Assembly: GCF_001856665.1 (NCBI RefSeq)
Contig: NZ_CP017781.1
Span: 186,001-250,000 of the forward strand
Length of the DNA stretch: 64,000 nt
Reading direction: 5' to 3'
From: Rhodobacter xanthinilyticus
GTDB taxonomy: Bacteria > Pseudomonadota > Alphaproteobacteria > Rhodobacterales > Rhodobacteraceae
The position numbers and the translations under genes were made by a program. Shown here in pieces: positions 35,608 through 43,599 of this stretch; the stretch's first letter is position 1; each line of letters begins with the position of its first letter. The notes under the pieces are model-generated. The model saw only the letters and a program-made list of their open reading frames with translations, was not told the origin of the DNA and ran no database searches.

Positions 35608-37157
35608 TCACCACCGATCGCGTCCTGATCGTCGGCGCGGGGCTTGGCGCGCTTTATGCGGCGTTGAAACTGGCGCCGCGGCCGGTTCTGGTGATCTCGC
35701 CCGAGACCCTGGGCGAGGGCGCCTCCTCGGCCTGGGCTCAAGGCGGCGTGGCCGCCGCCATGGCCGCCTCGGACAGCTCCGAATCCCACGCCCGCGATAC
35801 CGAATATGCCGGCGCCGGCACCGTCGACCCCGCCGTCGCGCGGCTCGTCACCGCCGAGGCGCGCCACCATATCCTAGACCTCACCGCGCTTGGCACCCCC
35901 TTCGACCGCGACGCCGAGGGCGGCTATGTCATGTCGCGCGAGGCCGCCCATTCGGTCGCCCGCGTCGTCCGCGTCAAGGGCGACCAGGCCGGCCATGAGA
36001 TCATGCAGACCCTGATCGCCGAGGTCCGCGCCACCCCCTCCGTGCAGGTCGCCGAGGGGGTTCTCGCCTCCGGGCTCGAGGTCGAAAACGGCCAGGTCAC
36101 CGGCGTCTGGGTCGAAAAAGCGCGCGAGCCCTCGGGCCGGCTGCTGATCCGCACCCCGGCGGTGCTCCTTGCGGGCGGCGGCTCGGGCGGGCTTTTCGCC
36201 GTGACCACGAACCCCCCGCGCATCCGCGGTCAGGTGATCGGCATGGCCGCCCGCGCCGGCGCCCGTATCGCCGACCCGGAATTCGTGCAGTTCCACCCGA
36301 CCGCGATCGCCACCGGCGAAGACCCCGCCCCCCTCGCGACCGAGGCCCTGCGCGGCGAAGGCGCGATCCTCGTCAACGCGCGCGGCGAACGCTTCATGCC
36401 CGCCGTCCACGAACTCGCCGAACTCGCCCCCCGCGATATCGTCGCCCGCGCGGTCTACCTCGAGCGCCAGGCCGGCCGCGAGCCCGCCCTCGACACCCGC
36501 GCAGCGCTGGGCGAGGAGGTGCTGACCCGCTTCCCCGCCGTCGCCCAAGCCTGCAAACGCGCTGGAATAGACCCTGTTTCGTGCCCGATCCCGGTCGCCG
36601 CCGCGGCGCATTACCATATGGGCGGCGTCGATGTGGATACCGCGGGCCGTGCCTCGCTTGGCCGGCTCTGGGTCTGCGGCGAGGCCTCCTCGACCGGGCT
36701 CCATGGCGCCAACCGCCTCGCCTCGAACGGCCTTCTCGAGGCGCTGGTCTTCGCGAAAATCTGCGCCGAGGGGATCGCGGCTGCCCTGCCCGCCCCCGCC
36801 GAAACCCCCGAGGTCGCGCTCGATTTCCCGCCCGGCGGCTGCGTGGTCGATGAAACCGCCGTCGCCCGGATGCGCCGCGCGATGACCGACGGCGTCGGCG
36901 TGGTGCGCGACGCCGCGGGCCTGACAGAGGCGCTGCGCGTGATCGCCGAGGTCGAGGCCGACGCCGCCTGCGAGGCGATGCGCAACATGACCGCCACCGC
37001 CACCCTGATCGCCGCCGCCGCGCTCAAACGCGAGGAAAGCCGCGGCGGCCATTTCCGCGCCGATTTCCCGCAAACAGACCCTGTTCTGGCCCAACGCACC
37101 CATATCACCCTTGCCGAGGCGCTCGAGATCCGCGCCCGCGCGCTGGAGGTAAGATGA
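35604..37157 (+). CDS. nadB: L-aspartate oxidase
   Basis: NadB (517 residues) is the FAD enzyme that makes iminoaspartate for NadA. The dinucleotide fold VLIVGAGLGALYAAL is at the N-terminus, then SSAWAQGGVAAAM, SREAAHSVARVV, EFVQFHPTAIA, and GEASSTGLHGANRLASNGLLE. The start is GTG 35604, overlapping the nadA stop (GTGA), since no ATG lies between that stop and the Rossmann motif. nadC starts four bases before its end. Confidence 0.95.
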   Translation: MITTDRVLIVGAGLGALYAALKLAPRPVLVISPETLGEGASSAWAQGGVAAAMAASDSSESHARDTEYAGAGTVDPAVARLVTAEARHHILDLTALGTPFDRDAEGGYVMSREAAHSVARVVRVKGDQAGHEIMQTLIAEVRATPSVQVAEGVLASGLEVENGQVTGVWVEKAREPSGRLLIRTPAVLLAGGGSGGLFAVTTNPPRIRGQVIGMAARAGARIADPEFVQFHPTAIATGEDPAPLATEALRGEGAILVNARGERFMPAVHELAELAPRDIVARAVYLERQAGREPALDTRAALGEEVLTRFPAVAQACKRAGIDPVSCPIPVAAAAHYHMGGVDVDTAGRASLGRLWVCGEASSTGLHGANRLASNGLLEALVFAKICAEGIAAALPAPAETPEVALDFPPGGCVVDETAVARMRRAMTDGVGVVRDAAGLTEALRVIAEVEADAACEAMRNMTATATLIAAAALKREESRGGHFRADFPQTDPVLAQRTHITLAEALEIRARALEVR

Positions 37158-37996
37158 CGACGCTCCCCGATTTCATCCTCGAACCGCTCGTCCGCGCCGC
37201 GCTCATGGAAGACCTGACGCCGATGGGCGATGTCACCACCCGCGCGGTGGTGCCCGCCGGGCTGCGCTATACCGCCCGGCTCAACGCGCGCGAGGCCGGC
37301 GTGGTCTCGGGGATGCAGATCGCCGCGCTCGCCTTCCGCCTCGTCGACCCCGCGCTCAAGGTCGAAACCTGCGTCGCCGATGGCGCGCCCTGCGTGCCGG
37401 GCCAAACCCTGATGACCATCGAGGGCGAAGCCGCCTCGATCCTGATGGGCGAGCGCGTCGCGCTCAATTTCGCGGGCCGCCTGACCGGCATCGCCACCCT
37501 CACCGCCGCCTTCGTCGCCCAAACCCGCGGCACCGCGACCCGCATCACCTGCACCCGCAAGACCACCCCGGGCCTGCGCATCGTCGAAAAACTCGCCGTC
37601 ACCCATGGCGGCGGCTCGAACCACCGGTTCGGCCTCTCCGATGCGATCCTGATCAAGGATAACCATATCGCCGCCGCCGGCGGCATCCGCGCCGTTCTCG
37701 AGGCCGCGAAAGCGGCGCGCAGCCACATGATGCGCGTCGAACTCGAGGTCGACACCCTCGCGCAGATGGAAGAGGCCCTCGCCGTCGGCGGCGCCGATGT
37801 GATCTTGCTCGACAATATGGATACGGCCACCCTGCGCGCCGCGGTGGCGCTCAACGCCGGGCGCGTCGTGCTCGAGGCCTCGGGCAACATGAAGCTCGAG
37901 CGCATCGCCGAGGTCGCCGCGACGGGGGTGGATTACATCTCCTCGGGCGCGCTCACCCATTCGGCGCGCACGCTCGACCTCGGCCTCGATTTCTGA
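37154..37996 (+). CDS. nadC: Nicotinate-nucleotide pyrophosphorylase (quinolinate phosphoribosyltransferase)
   Basis: NadC (280 residues) converts quinolinate and PRPP to nicotinate mononucleotide. The substrate-binding TCTRKTTPGLR and KLAVTHGGGSNHRFGLSDAILIKDNH regions (split here for length), VELEVDTLAQ, and the C-terminal EASGNMKLERI and SSGALTHS are all family features. ATGA overlap with nadB; it is the last gene of the operon and converges with rppH. Confidence 0.95.
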   Translation: MTTLPDFILEPLVRAALMEDLTPMGDVTTRAVVPAGLRYTARLNAREAGVVSGMQIAALAFRLVDPALKVETCVADGAPCVPGQTLMTIEGEAASILMGERVALNFAGRLTGIATLTAAFVAQTRGTATRITCTRKTTPGLRIVEKLAVTHGGGSNHRFGLSDAILIKDNHIAAAGGIRAVLEAAKAARSHMMRVELEVDTLAQMEEALAVGGADVILLDNMDTATLRAAVALNAGRVVLEASGNMKLERIAEVAATGVDYISSGALTHSARTLDLGLDF

Positions 37997-38002
37997 GCGA
38001 TT

Positions 38003-38488
38003 TCAGCCGAAATAGTCTCGAAATTCGTCGAAAACCGCCTCGTAGACCGCGCGTTTGAACGGCACGATCCCCTCGATCACCTCGGTATGCGGCTTCCAGG
38101 CCCAGACCGAGAATTCCGGGTGCTCGGTCGCGATATTCACATCGCTGTCCTGGCCCAGAAAGCGGAACAGGAACCATTTCTGCTTCTGGCCCCGGTAGCG
38201 GCCCTTCCAGATATTGCCGACCAGATCGGCCGGCAGATCATAGGTCACCCAGTCGCGCGTCTTGGCGATCTTCTCGACCAGATCGGCGCGCACGCCGGTC
38301 TCCTCGAACAGCTCGCGCAGCGCGGCCTCTTTCGGCTTTTCGCCCTCGTCGATGCCCCCCTGCGGCATCTGCCAGGCGGCGCCGGGGTTGTCGATGCGCT
38401 GGCCGGTGAACACAAGCCCTTGTTGGTTCACCAAAACAACCCCCACGTTCTTGCGATACGGCAGGGCAGAAATTTCGTCAGGGGTCAT
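38003..38488 (-). CDS. rppH: RNA 5' pyrophosphohydrolase RppH
   Basis: RppH (161 residues) removes pyrophosphate from mRNA 5' ends, starting decay. The Nudix box [16 protein letters not shown] continues to LFEETGV (about residues 43-65), preceded by WQMPQ and followed by [19 protein letters not shown], all typical of RppH over other Nudix proteins. It lies downstream of gpmI-envC-ctpA on the same strand, separated from ctpA by a hairpin. Confidence 0.94.
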   Translation of the reverse strand: MTPDEISALPYRKNVGVVLVNQQGLVFTGQRIDNPGAAWQMPQGGIDEGEKPKEAALRELFEETGVRADLVEKIAKTRDWVTYDLPADLVGNIWKGRYRGQKQKWFLFRFLGQDSDVNIATEHPEFSVWAWKPHTEVIEGIVPFKRAVYEAVFDEFRDYFG

Positions 38489-38507
38489 CGTCTCATTCCT
38501 GAAGACA

Positions 38508-38525
38508 GGGGGCCCGAAGGCCCCC
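38508..38525 (-). terminator. UUCG-capped hairpin after ctpA
   Basis: On the minus strand the stem GGGGGCC / GGCCCCC closes a TTCG loop between the ctpA stop and the rppH start. No T run follows, so read-through into rppH or RNA processing is more likely than full termination. Confidence 0.55.
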
Positions 38526-38530
38526 GTGGA

Positions 38531-39904
38531 TCAATTCGCCGGGGCCTTCTCGGCCGGCGCGGCCTCGGTGGGGGCCTGTTCGACCGAAATCGCCGAGAAG
38601 CCCTTGAGGATGTCGATCGCATAGGCGAGCTGATAATCCTCGACGCGCAGCTTGGCGGCCTCCTCGGCCTTCTTGCGCTCCTCCTCGGCCTGCTTCTTCT
38701 CATCCTCGGTCATCGAGTCATTGGTCAGCACGCCGCGCAGATCGGCTTCCGAGGTGGTCTGATGGGCCTCGTCCTCGGTCTCGGCCTCGGGTTTCGCCGC
38801 GGGCTGCGCCACCACGATATCGGGCGCAATGCCGAGCGCCTGGATCGAGCGCCCCGAGGGCGTGTAATAGCGCGCCGTGGTCAGCCGCATCGCGCCCTCG
38901 CCCTGGATCGGGATCACCGTCTGCACCGAGCCCTTGCCGAAGCTCTTGGTGCCGACGACGATCGCGCGGCGATGGTCCTGCAGCGCCCCGGTCACGATCT
39001 CGGAGGCCGAAGCCGACCCGCCGTTGATCAGAACGACAATCGGCTTGCCCTGCGCGAGGTCGCCCGGCGTCGCATTGAACCGCTCGCTCTCCTCGGCCTT
39101 GCGCCCGCGCGTCGAGACGATCTCGCCCTTGTCGAGGAACGCGTCCGACACCGCGATCGCCTGCGTGAGCAGCCCGCCCGGGTTGTTGCGCAGGTCGATG
39201 ACGAAGCCTGTCACCTTGTCGATGCCGCCGGCCTCCTCGACCGCCTTCTTCAGGCTCGCCTCGAGGTTCGGATAGGTCTGGTCGTTGAAGGTGGTCACCC
39301 GCAGCACAACCGTGCTGCCCTCGAGCCGCCCCTTCACCGCGGTGAGCTTGATCGTGTCGCGCGTCAGCGTCACGTCGAAGGGCTCGGGCGTGCCCTCGCG
39401 CGCGATCGTCACGGTGAGCTCCGAGCCGACCGGCCCGCGCATCTTCTCCACCGCCTGATCGAGCGTCAGCCCCATCAGCGTCTCGCCATCGACCTGGGTG
39501 ATGAAATCGCCCGACTGGATGCCCGCCGCCGCCGCCGGCGTGCCATCCATCGGCGAGACGACCTTGACGAAGCCGTCCTCCTGGGTGACCTCGATCCCGA
39601 GCCCGCCGAAGGAGCCGCGCGTCTGCACGCGCATGTCGTCGTAATCATCGGGCGGCAGATAGCTCGAATGCGGGTCGAGCGAGCTCAACATCCCGTTGAT
39701 CGCCGCCTCGATGAGCTTCTTGTCATCGACCTGCTCGACGTAATCGGTGCGGATCCGCTCGAAGATATCGCCAAAAAGGTTGAGCTGCTCGTAGACCGAG
39801 CCGGGTTTGGCGGCCTCATCAGCCAGAAGCGGCGCCGCGATCTGCGTCGAGAGCACCACCCCGGCCACGGTGCCGCCAAGCGCGGCCATAACGAACTTTT
39901 TCAT
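38531..39904 (-). CDS. ctpA: Carboxyl-terminal processing protease CtpA
   Basis: The 457-residue S41 protease acts in the periplasm, in related bacteria on cell-wall enzymes or their regulators. It has a signal sequence (MKKFVMAALGG...), a PDZ domain (FGGLGIEVTQEDGFVKVV) and the catalytic region with Ser in INGGSASASEIVTGAL and Lys in GTKSFGKGSVQ. The C-terminus is charged (KKQAEEERKKAEEAAK). ATG 39904 is chosen because it follows the envC stop by two bases and starts the signal peptide. Pairing with EnvC suggests a role in peptidoglycan remodelling. Confidence 0.94.
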   Translation of the reverse strand: MKKFVMAALGGTVAGVVLSTQIAAPLLADEAAKPGSVYEQLNLFGDIFERIRTDYVEQVDDKKLIEAAINGMLSSLDPHSSYLPPDDYDDMRVQTRGSFGGLGIEVTQEDGFVKVVSPMDGTPAAAAGIQSGDFITQVDGETLMGLTLDQAVEKMRGPVGSELTVTIAREGTPEPFDVTLTRDTIKLTAVKGRLEGSTVVLRVTTFNDQTYPNLEASLKKAVEEAGGIDKVTGFVIDLRNNPGGLLTQAIAVSDAFLDKGEIVSTRGRKAEESERFNATPGDLAQGKPIVVLINGGSASASEIVTGALQDHRRAIVVGTKSFGKGSVQTVIPIQGEGAMRLTTARYYTPSGRSIQALGIAPDIVVAQPAAKPEAETEDEAHQTTSEADLRGVLTNDSMTEDEKKQAEEERKKAEEAAKLRVEDYQLAYAIDILKGFSAISVEQAPTEAAPAEKAPAN

Positions 39905-39906
39905 CC

Positions 39907-41049
39907 TCAACCCTTGTCCTGGTCTTTCGTCTGGGTGAACCACGCGGCCGGGTCCACGGGCGTGTCGCCCTTCCTGAGTTCCATATAAAGCGTCTCCGTC
40001 CGCCCGGCGCCACCGCCTTTCTGCGCCGAACGAATGAAATCCGCCCCGAATTCTTCCGCGCTGGGCTCGGTGCCGCCCATCAACCCGATCGGCGCCCCGC
40101 GCGGCAACACGTCTCCGGTCTCACCATAGACGGTGCCGAGCCCGGCCAGAACCAGAAGATAGCCCTCCGCGGGCTCGAGGATCATCACATTTCCGTAGTC
40201 GAGAAGCGGCCCCCGATATCGGATCGTCGCGGGCCAGGGCGCGGTGACGAGCGCGGCGGGCGCCGTCGCGATCAAGAGCCCCGGGCGGCGGATCCCCGCG
40301 GCATCGGCCTCGTTGAACCGGCGCAGCACCGAGCCCATCACCGGCAGGCTGAGCGTGCCCTCGGCGCCGGCGAAATCCTCGAGCGGCGCGCCGATGTCGC
40401 TGTCGAGATCGGCCAGCCCCGTGGCAAAGCCCTCGAGCGTATCGGCGCTTTCCACGAGCTTGCGCAGCTCCTCCGGGTCTTCAAGATACCGCCCCGGCAG
40501 CGCCGCGCGCTCGGCCACCGCCTCGGAGAGCGCCGTGCGCGCCGATTGCACCGAGAACAGACCCTGTTCCAGCGTCTTCTTGGCGTTCATCTGCAGATCT
40601 TGCAGCGTGCGGATCTCCTCGAGATCGCCGCGCATCGCCTCCGCCTCGGCCTGCAGCGCGGGCGTCACCGCGCTCAGCACCATCCCCGAACGCGCCGAGC
40701 CCAAGGGCCCCGCCGGGTGCAGCAACAAAAGCGGCCCCTCGGAGCGCTCCATCGTGCTCATCACCCCTAAAAGCCGGCCGATCTCCTCGCGTTTGGCGTC
40801 GAACCCCGCCTCGATCTCGCCCTCGCGGATCGCCGCGCGCCGCAGCCCGTCGCGCAGCGCGCCAAGCCCCGCCTCATAGGCGCTGATCGTCTCGCTCAGC
40901 GCCGCGATCCGGTCGGCCTTGGTCTTGGCCGCATCCAGCGCCGCGATCGAGGCGCGCAGATCCTCGGCCGCCTTCAGTGCGCTATCGGCCGCGGGGCTGG
41001 CCAGGGCCGCCCCCGCGCTGAGAACCCAAGCGAGAACCGCGCCCCGCAT
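39907..41049 (-). CDS. EnvC-like murein hydrolase activator
   Basis: The 380-residue protein has a short signal peptide (cleavage near residue 18), a long coiled coil (about 25-220) and a C-terminal region resembling a LytM/M23 domain. The HxxxD and HxH zinc ligands of active M23 peptidases are absent: the GNVMILEPAEGYLLVLAGL stretch holds none. EnvC-type proteins activate amidases without being peptidases themselves, which fits. The start overlaps the gpmI stop by one base, and ctpA follows. Confidence 0.88.
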   Translation of the reverse strand: MRGAVLAWVLSAGAALASPAADSALKAAEDLRASIAALDAAKTKADRIAALSETISAYEAGLGALRDGLRRAAIREGEIEAGFDAKREEIGRLLGVMSTMERSEGPLLLLHPAGPLGSARSGMVLSAVTPALQAEAEAMRGDLEEIRTLQDLQMNAKKTLEQGLFSVQSARTALSEAVAERAALPGRYLEDPEELRKLVESADTLEGFATGLADLDSDIGAPLEDFAGAEGTLSLPVMGSVLRRFNEADAAGIRRPGLLIATAPAALVTAPWPATIRYRGPLLDYGNVMILEPAEGYLLVLAGLGTVYGETGDVLPRGAPIGLMGGTEPSAEEFGADFIRSAQKGGGAGRTETLYMELRKGDTPVDPAAWFTQTKDQDKG

Positions 41050-42569
41050 CAGCGCTCGATCAGCGTCTTGCCGGTCATCTCGGGCGGCACGTCGAGCCCC
41101 ATCAGATCAAGCAGCGTCGGCGCGAGATCGGCAAGCCGCCCCTTGTGCAGCCGCGCCCCCGCCGGCCCGCCCACCAGCGCCACCGGCACGAGGTTGGTGG
41201 TATGCGCGGTATGCGGCCCGCCCGTCACCGGGTCGATCATCGTCTCGCAATTGCCGTGGTCGGCGGTGATGATCATCGCGCCCCCCGCCGCCTCCAGCGC
41301 CGCCAGAACCCGCCCGAGATCGCGGTCGATCTCCTCGCAGGCCGCAATCGCCGCGGGCAGGCTGCCGGTATGGCCGACCATATCGGGGTTGGCATAGTTC
41401 ACCACGATCAGGTCATAGCCCTTCTCGATCGCCTCGACGAATTTGTCGGTGACCTCCGGCGCGCTCATCTCGGGTTGCAGATCATAGGTCGCAACCTTGG
41501 GCGATTTCGGCATGAACCGATCCTCGCCCGCCCAAGGCGCCTCCTTGCCGCCGTTCAGGAAGAAGGTGACATGGGGGTATTTCTCGGTCTCGGCCAGGTG
41601 GAACTGCGTCAGCCCCTGTTTCGAGACCCATTCGCCCAGCGTGTTGACGATATCGCGCTTGGGGTAGGCCGTCGCCATATAGGCGTTGTGGTCGACCGAA
41701 TATTCGACCATGCCAAGAAGCGCCGACCAGCGCGGCCGCGCCGAGATATCAAGCTCGGCAAACCCCGGCTCGGCCAGCGCGCGCAGGATCTCGCGCGCCC
41801 GGTCGGCGCGGAAATTCAGACAGAAGACCCCGTCGCCATCCGCCGTGCCCGCATAATCGCCGATCACGGTCGGCTTGATGAATTCATCCATCTCGCCCTT
41901 GGCATAAGATTGCGCCACCGCCTCGGCCGCGCTCGCCGCCGTCAGCCCCTCGGCCTTGACCATCGCGTCATAGGCGAGCCCCACCCGCTCCCAGCGGTTG
42001 TCGCGGTCCATCGCCCAATAGCGCCCGATCACCGTGCCGATCGTGCAGCCCGCCGGCAGCCGCGCCACGAAATCGTCGATGAAGCGCGCCGCGCTGTCGG
42101 GGGCCACGTCGCGCCCGTCGGTGATCGCATGGACCACAACCGGCACGCCCGCCTCCGCCACCGCCTTGCAGGCCGCAAGCGTGTGCTCGATATGGCCATG
42201 CACCCCGCCATCCGAGATCACCCCCATCAGATGCGCCCGCCCGCCCGCGGCCTTCACCTTGGCGATGAAATCGAGGATCGCCTCGTTGCGGTAGAACGAC
42301 CCGTCCTCGATCGCGAGGTCGATCTGGCCGAGATCCATCGCCACGACGCGCCCCGCGCCGATATTGGTGTGGCCCACCTCGGAGTTGCCCATCTGCCCGG
42401 TCGGCAGCCCGACATCGGGGCCATGGGTGATCAGCGTCGCCTTCGGGCAGGTCGCGAAAACGCGGTCGAGGTTCGGCGTGCGGGCCTGCGCGGGGGCGTT
42501 GCCCTCGACCTCGGCGCGTTCGCCCCAGCCATCGAGAATGCACAGAACAACGGGTTTCGGACGGGTCAT
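41049..42569 (-). CDS. gpmI: 2,3-bisphosphoglycerate-independent phosphoglycerate mutase
   Basis: GpmI (506 residues) interconverts 3- and 2-phosphoglycerate using two manganese ions. It opens VVLCILDGWG with the metal-binding Asp, has the nucleophile Ser in MGNSEVGHTNIGAGR, VISDGGVHGH, and the metal site ADHGNCE with HTTNLVPV-like ending. I chose ATG 42569 with GGAGG seven bases upstream over TTG 42584. It heads the gpmI-envC-ctpA unit and is divergent from kdsA. Confidence 0.95.
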   Translation of the reverse strand: MTRPKPVVLCILDGWGERAEVEGNAPAQARTPNLDRVFATCPKATLITHGPDVGLPTGQMGNSEVGHTNIGAGRVVAMDLGQIDLAIEDGSFYRNEAILDFIAKVKAAGGRAHLMGVISDGGVHGHIEHTLAACKAVAEAGVPVVVHAITDGRDVAPDSAARFIDDFVARLPAGCTIGTVIGRYWAMDRDNRWERVGLAYDAMVKAEGLTAASAAEAVAQSYAKGEMDEFIKPTVIGDYAGTADGDGVFCLNFRADRAREILRALAEPGFAELDISARPRWSALLGMVEYSVDHNAYMATAYPKRDIVNTLGEWVSKQGLTQFHLAETEKYPHVTFFLNGGKEAPWAGEDRFMPKSPKVATYDLQPEMSAPEVTDKFVEAIEKGYDLIVVNYANPDMVGHTGSLPAAIAACEEIDRDLGRVLAALEAAGGAMIITADHGNCETMIDPVTGGPHTAHTTNLVPVALVGGPAGARLHKGRLADLAPTLLDLMGLDVPPEMTGKTLIER

Positions 42570-42730
42570 CGCGGCCTCCATCAAGATCCTGCTTCTCCTT
42601 ACGCGCCTGCGGCGAAATCGGCAACTGCGGCCAATGTGCCAAAACCCGCAAGCCCCCGCGCGCTTTCCTTTTCATCGGGGCGCAGACTTGCTAAGCAGCG
42701 GGAAACAGTTTGCGCGTAAAGGAGACCCCG

Positions 42731-43561
42731 ATGACCAGCCCCAAGATCGTGACCGTCGGCGATATCGCCATCGGGGGCAATGAGCCCTTCGCGCTGATCA
42801 CCGGCCCGTGCCAGCTCGAGAGCTATGACCACGCCCGGATGATGGCCGAGAAAATCGCCGAGGCCTGCGCGCCCACCGGCACGAAATTCATCTTCAAGGC
42901 CAGCTACGACAAGGCCAACCGCTCCTCGATCAAGACCCAGCGCGGGCTGGGCATGGAGAAGGGCCTCGAGATCCTCGCGAAGATCCGCGATGAATTCGGC
43001 TGCCCGATCCTGACCGATGTCCATGACGCCGCCCAATGCGCCCCCGCCGGCGCGGTGGTCGATGTGCTGCAGATCCCCGCGTTCCTGTGCCGCCAGACAG
43101 ATCTTCTGCTCGCCGCGGGCGAGACCGGCTGCGCGATCAACGTCAAGAAGGGCCAGTTCCTCGCGCCGTGGGATATGGGCAATGTCGCCGAGAAGATCGC
43201 CTCGACCGGCAATGAGCGCATCATGCTGTGCGACCGCGGCACCTCCTTTGGCTACAACACCCTCGTGACCGATTTCCGCGGCCTGCCGATCATGGCGGCG
43301 ACCGGCTACCCGGTGGTTTTCGACGCGACCCATTCGGTGCAACAGCCGGGCGGCCAGGGCATGACCTCGGGCGGCCAGCGCGAATTCGCGCCCGTGCTCG
43401 CGCGCGCGGCCTGCGCGGTCGGCGTCTCGGCGCTCTTCATCGAGACCCATGAAGACCCCGACAACGCGCCCTCGGATGGGCCGAACATGATCCCGGTGGA
43501 CCAGATGGGCGCCCTGATCGCGAAGCTGCGCGCCTTCGACGCGCTGCAAAAGGGCCTCTGA
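42731..43561 (+). CDS. kdsA: 3-deoxy-8-phosphooctulonate (Kdo-8-P) synthase
   Basis: KdsA (276 residues) condenses phosphoenolpyruvate with arabinose 5-phosphate to Kdo-8-P for lipid A core and for Kdo-linked capsules. Motifs: [21 protein letters not shown], the [11 protein letters not shown] segment, [10 protein letters not shown] and [18 protein letters not shown] precedes ATG 42731. It is 38 bp upstream of the capsule-type glycosyltransferase on the same strand, which fits a group 2 capsule built on a Kdo linker, though kdsA is also needed for lipopolysaccharide. Confidence 0.95.
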   Translation: MTSPKIVTVGDIAIGGNEPFALITGPCQLESYDHARMMAEKIAEACAPTGTKFIFKASYDKANRSSIKTQRGLGMEKGLEILAKIRDEFGCPILTDVHDAAQCAPAGAVVDVLQIPAFLCRQTDLLLAAGETGCAINVKKGQFLAPWDMGNVAEKIASTGNERIMLCDRGTSFGYNTLVTDFRGLPIMAATGYPVVFDATHSVQQPGGQGMTSGGQREFAPVLARAACAVGVSALFIETHEDPDNAPSDGPNMIPVDQMGALIAKLRAFDALQKGL

Positions 43562-43599
43562 GCCCGCGCCGCCAGCCCCAACAGCGAGCCGCCGACCAA

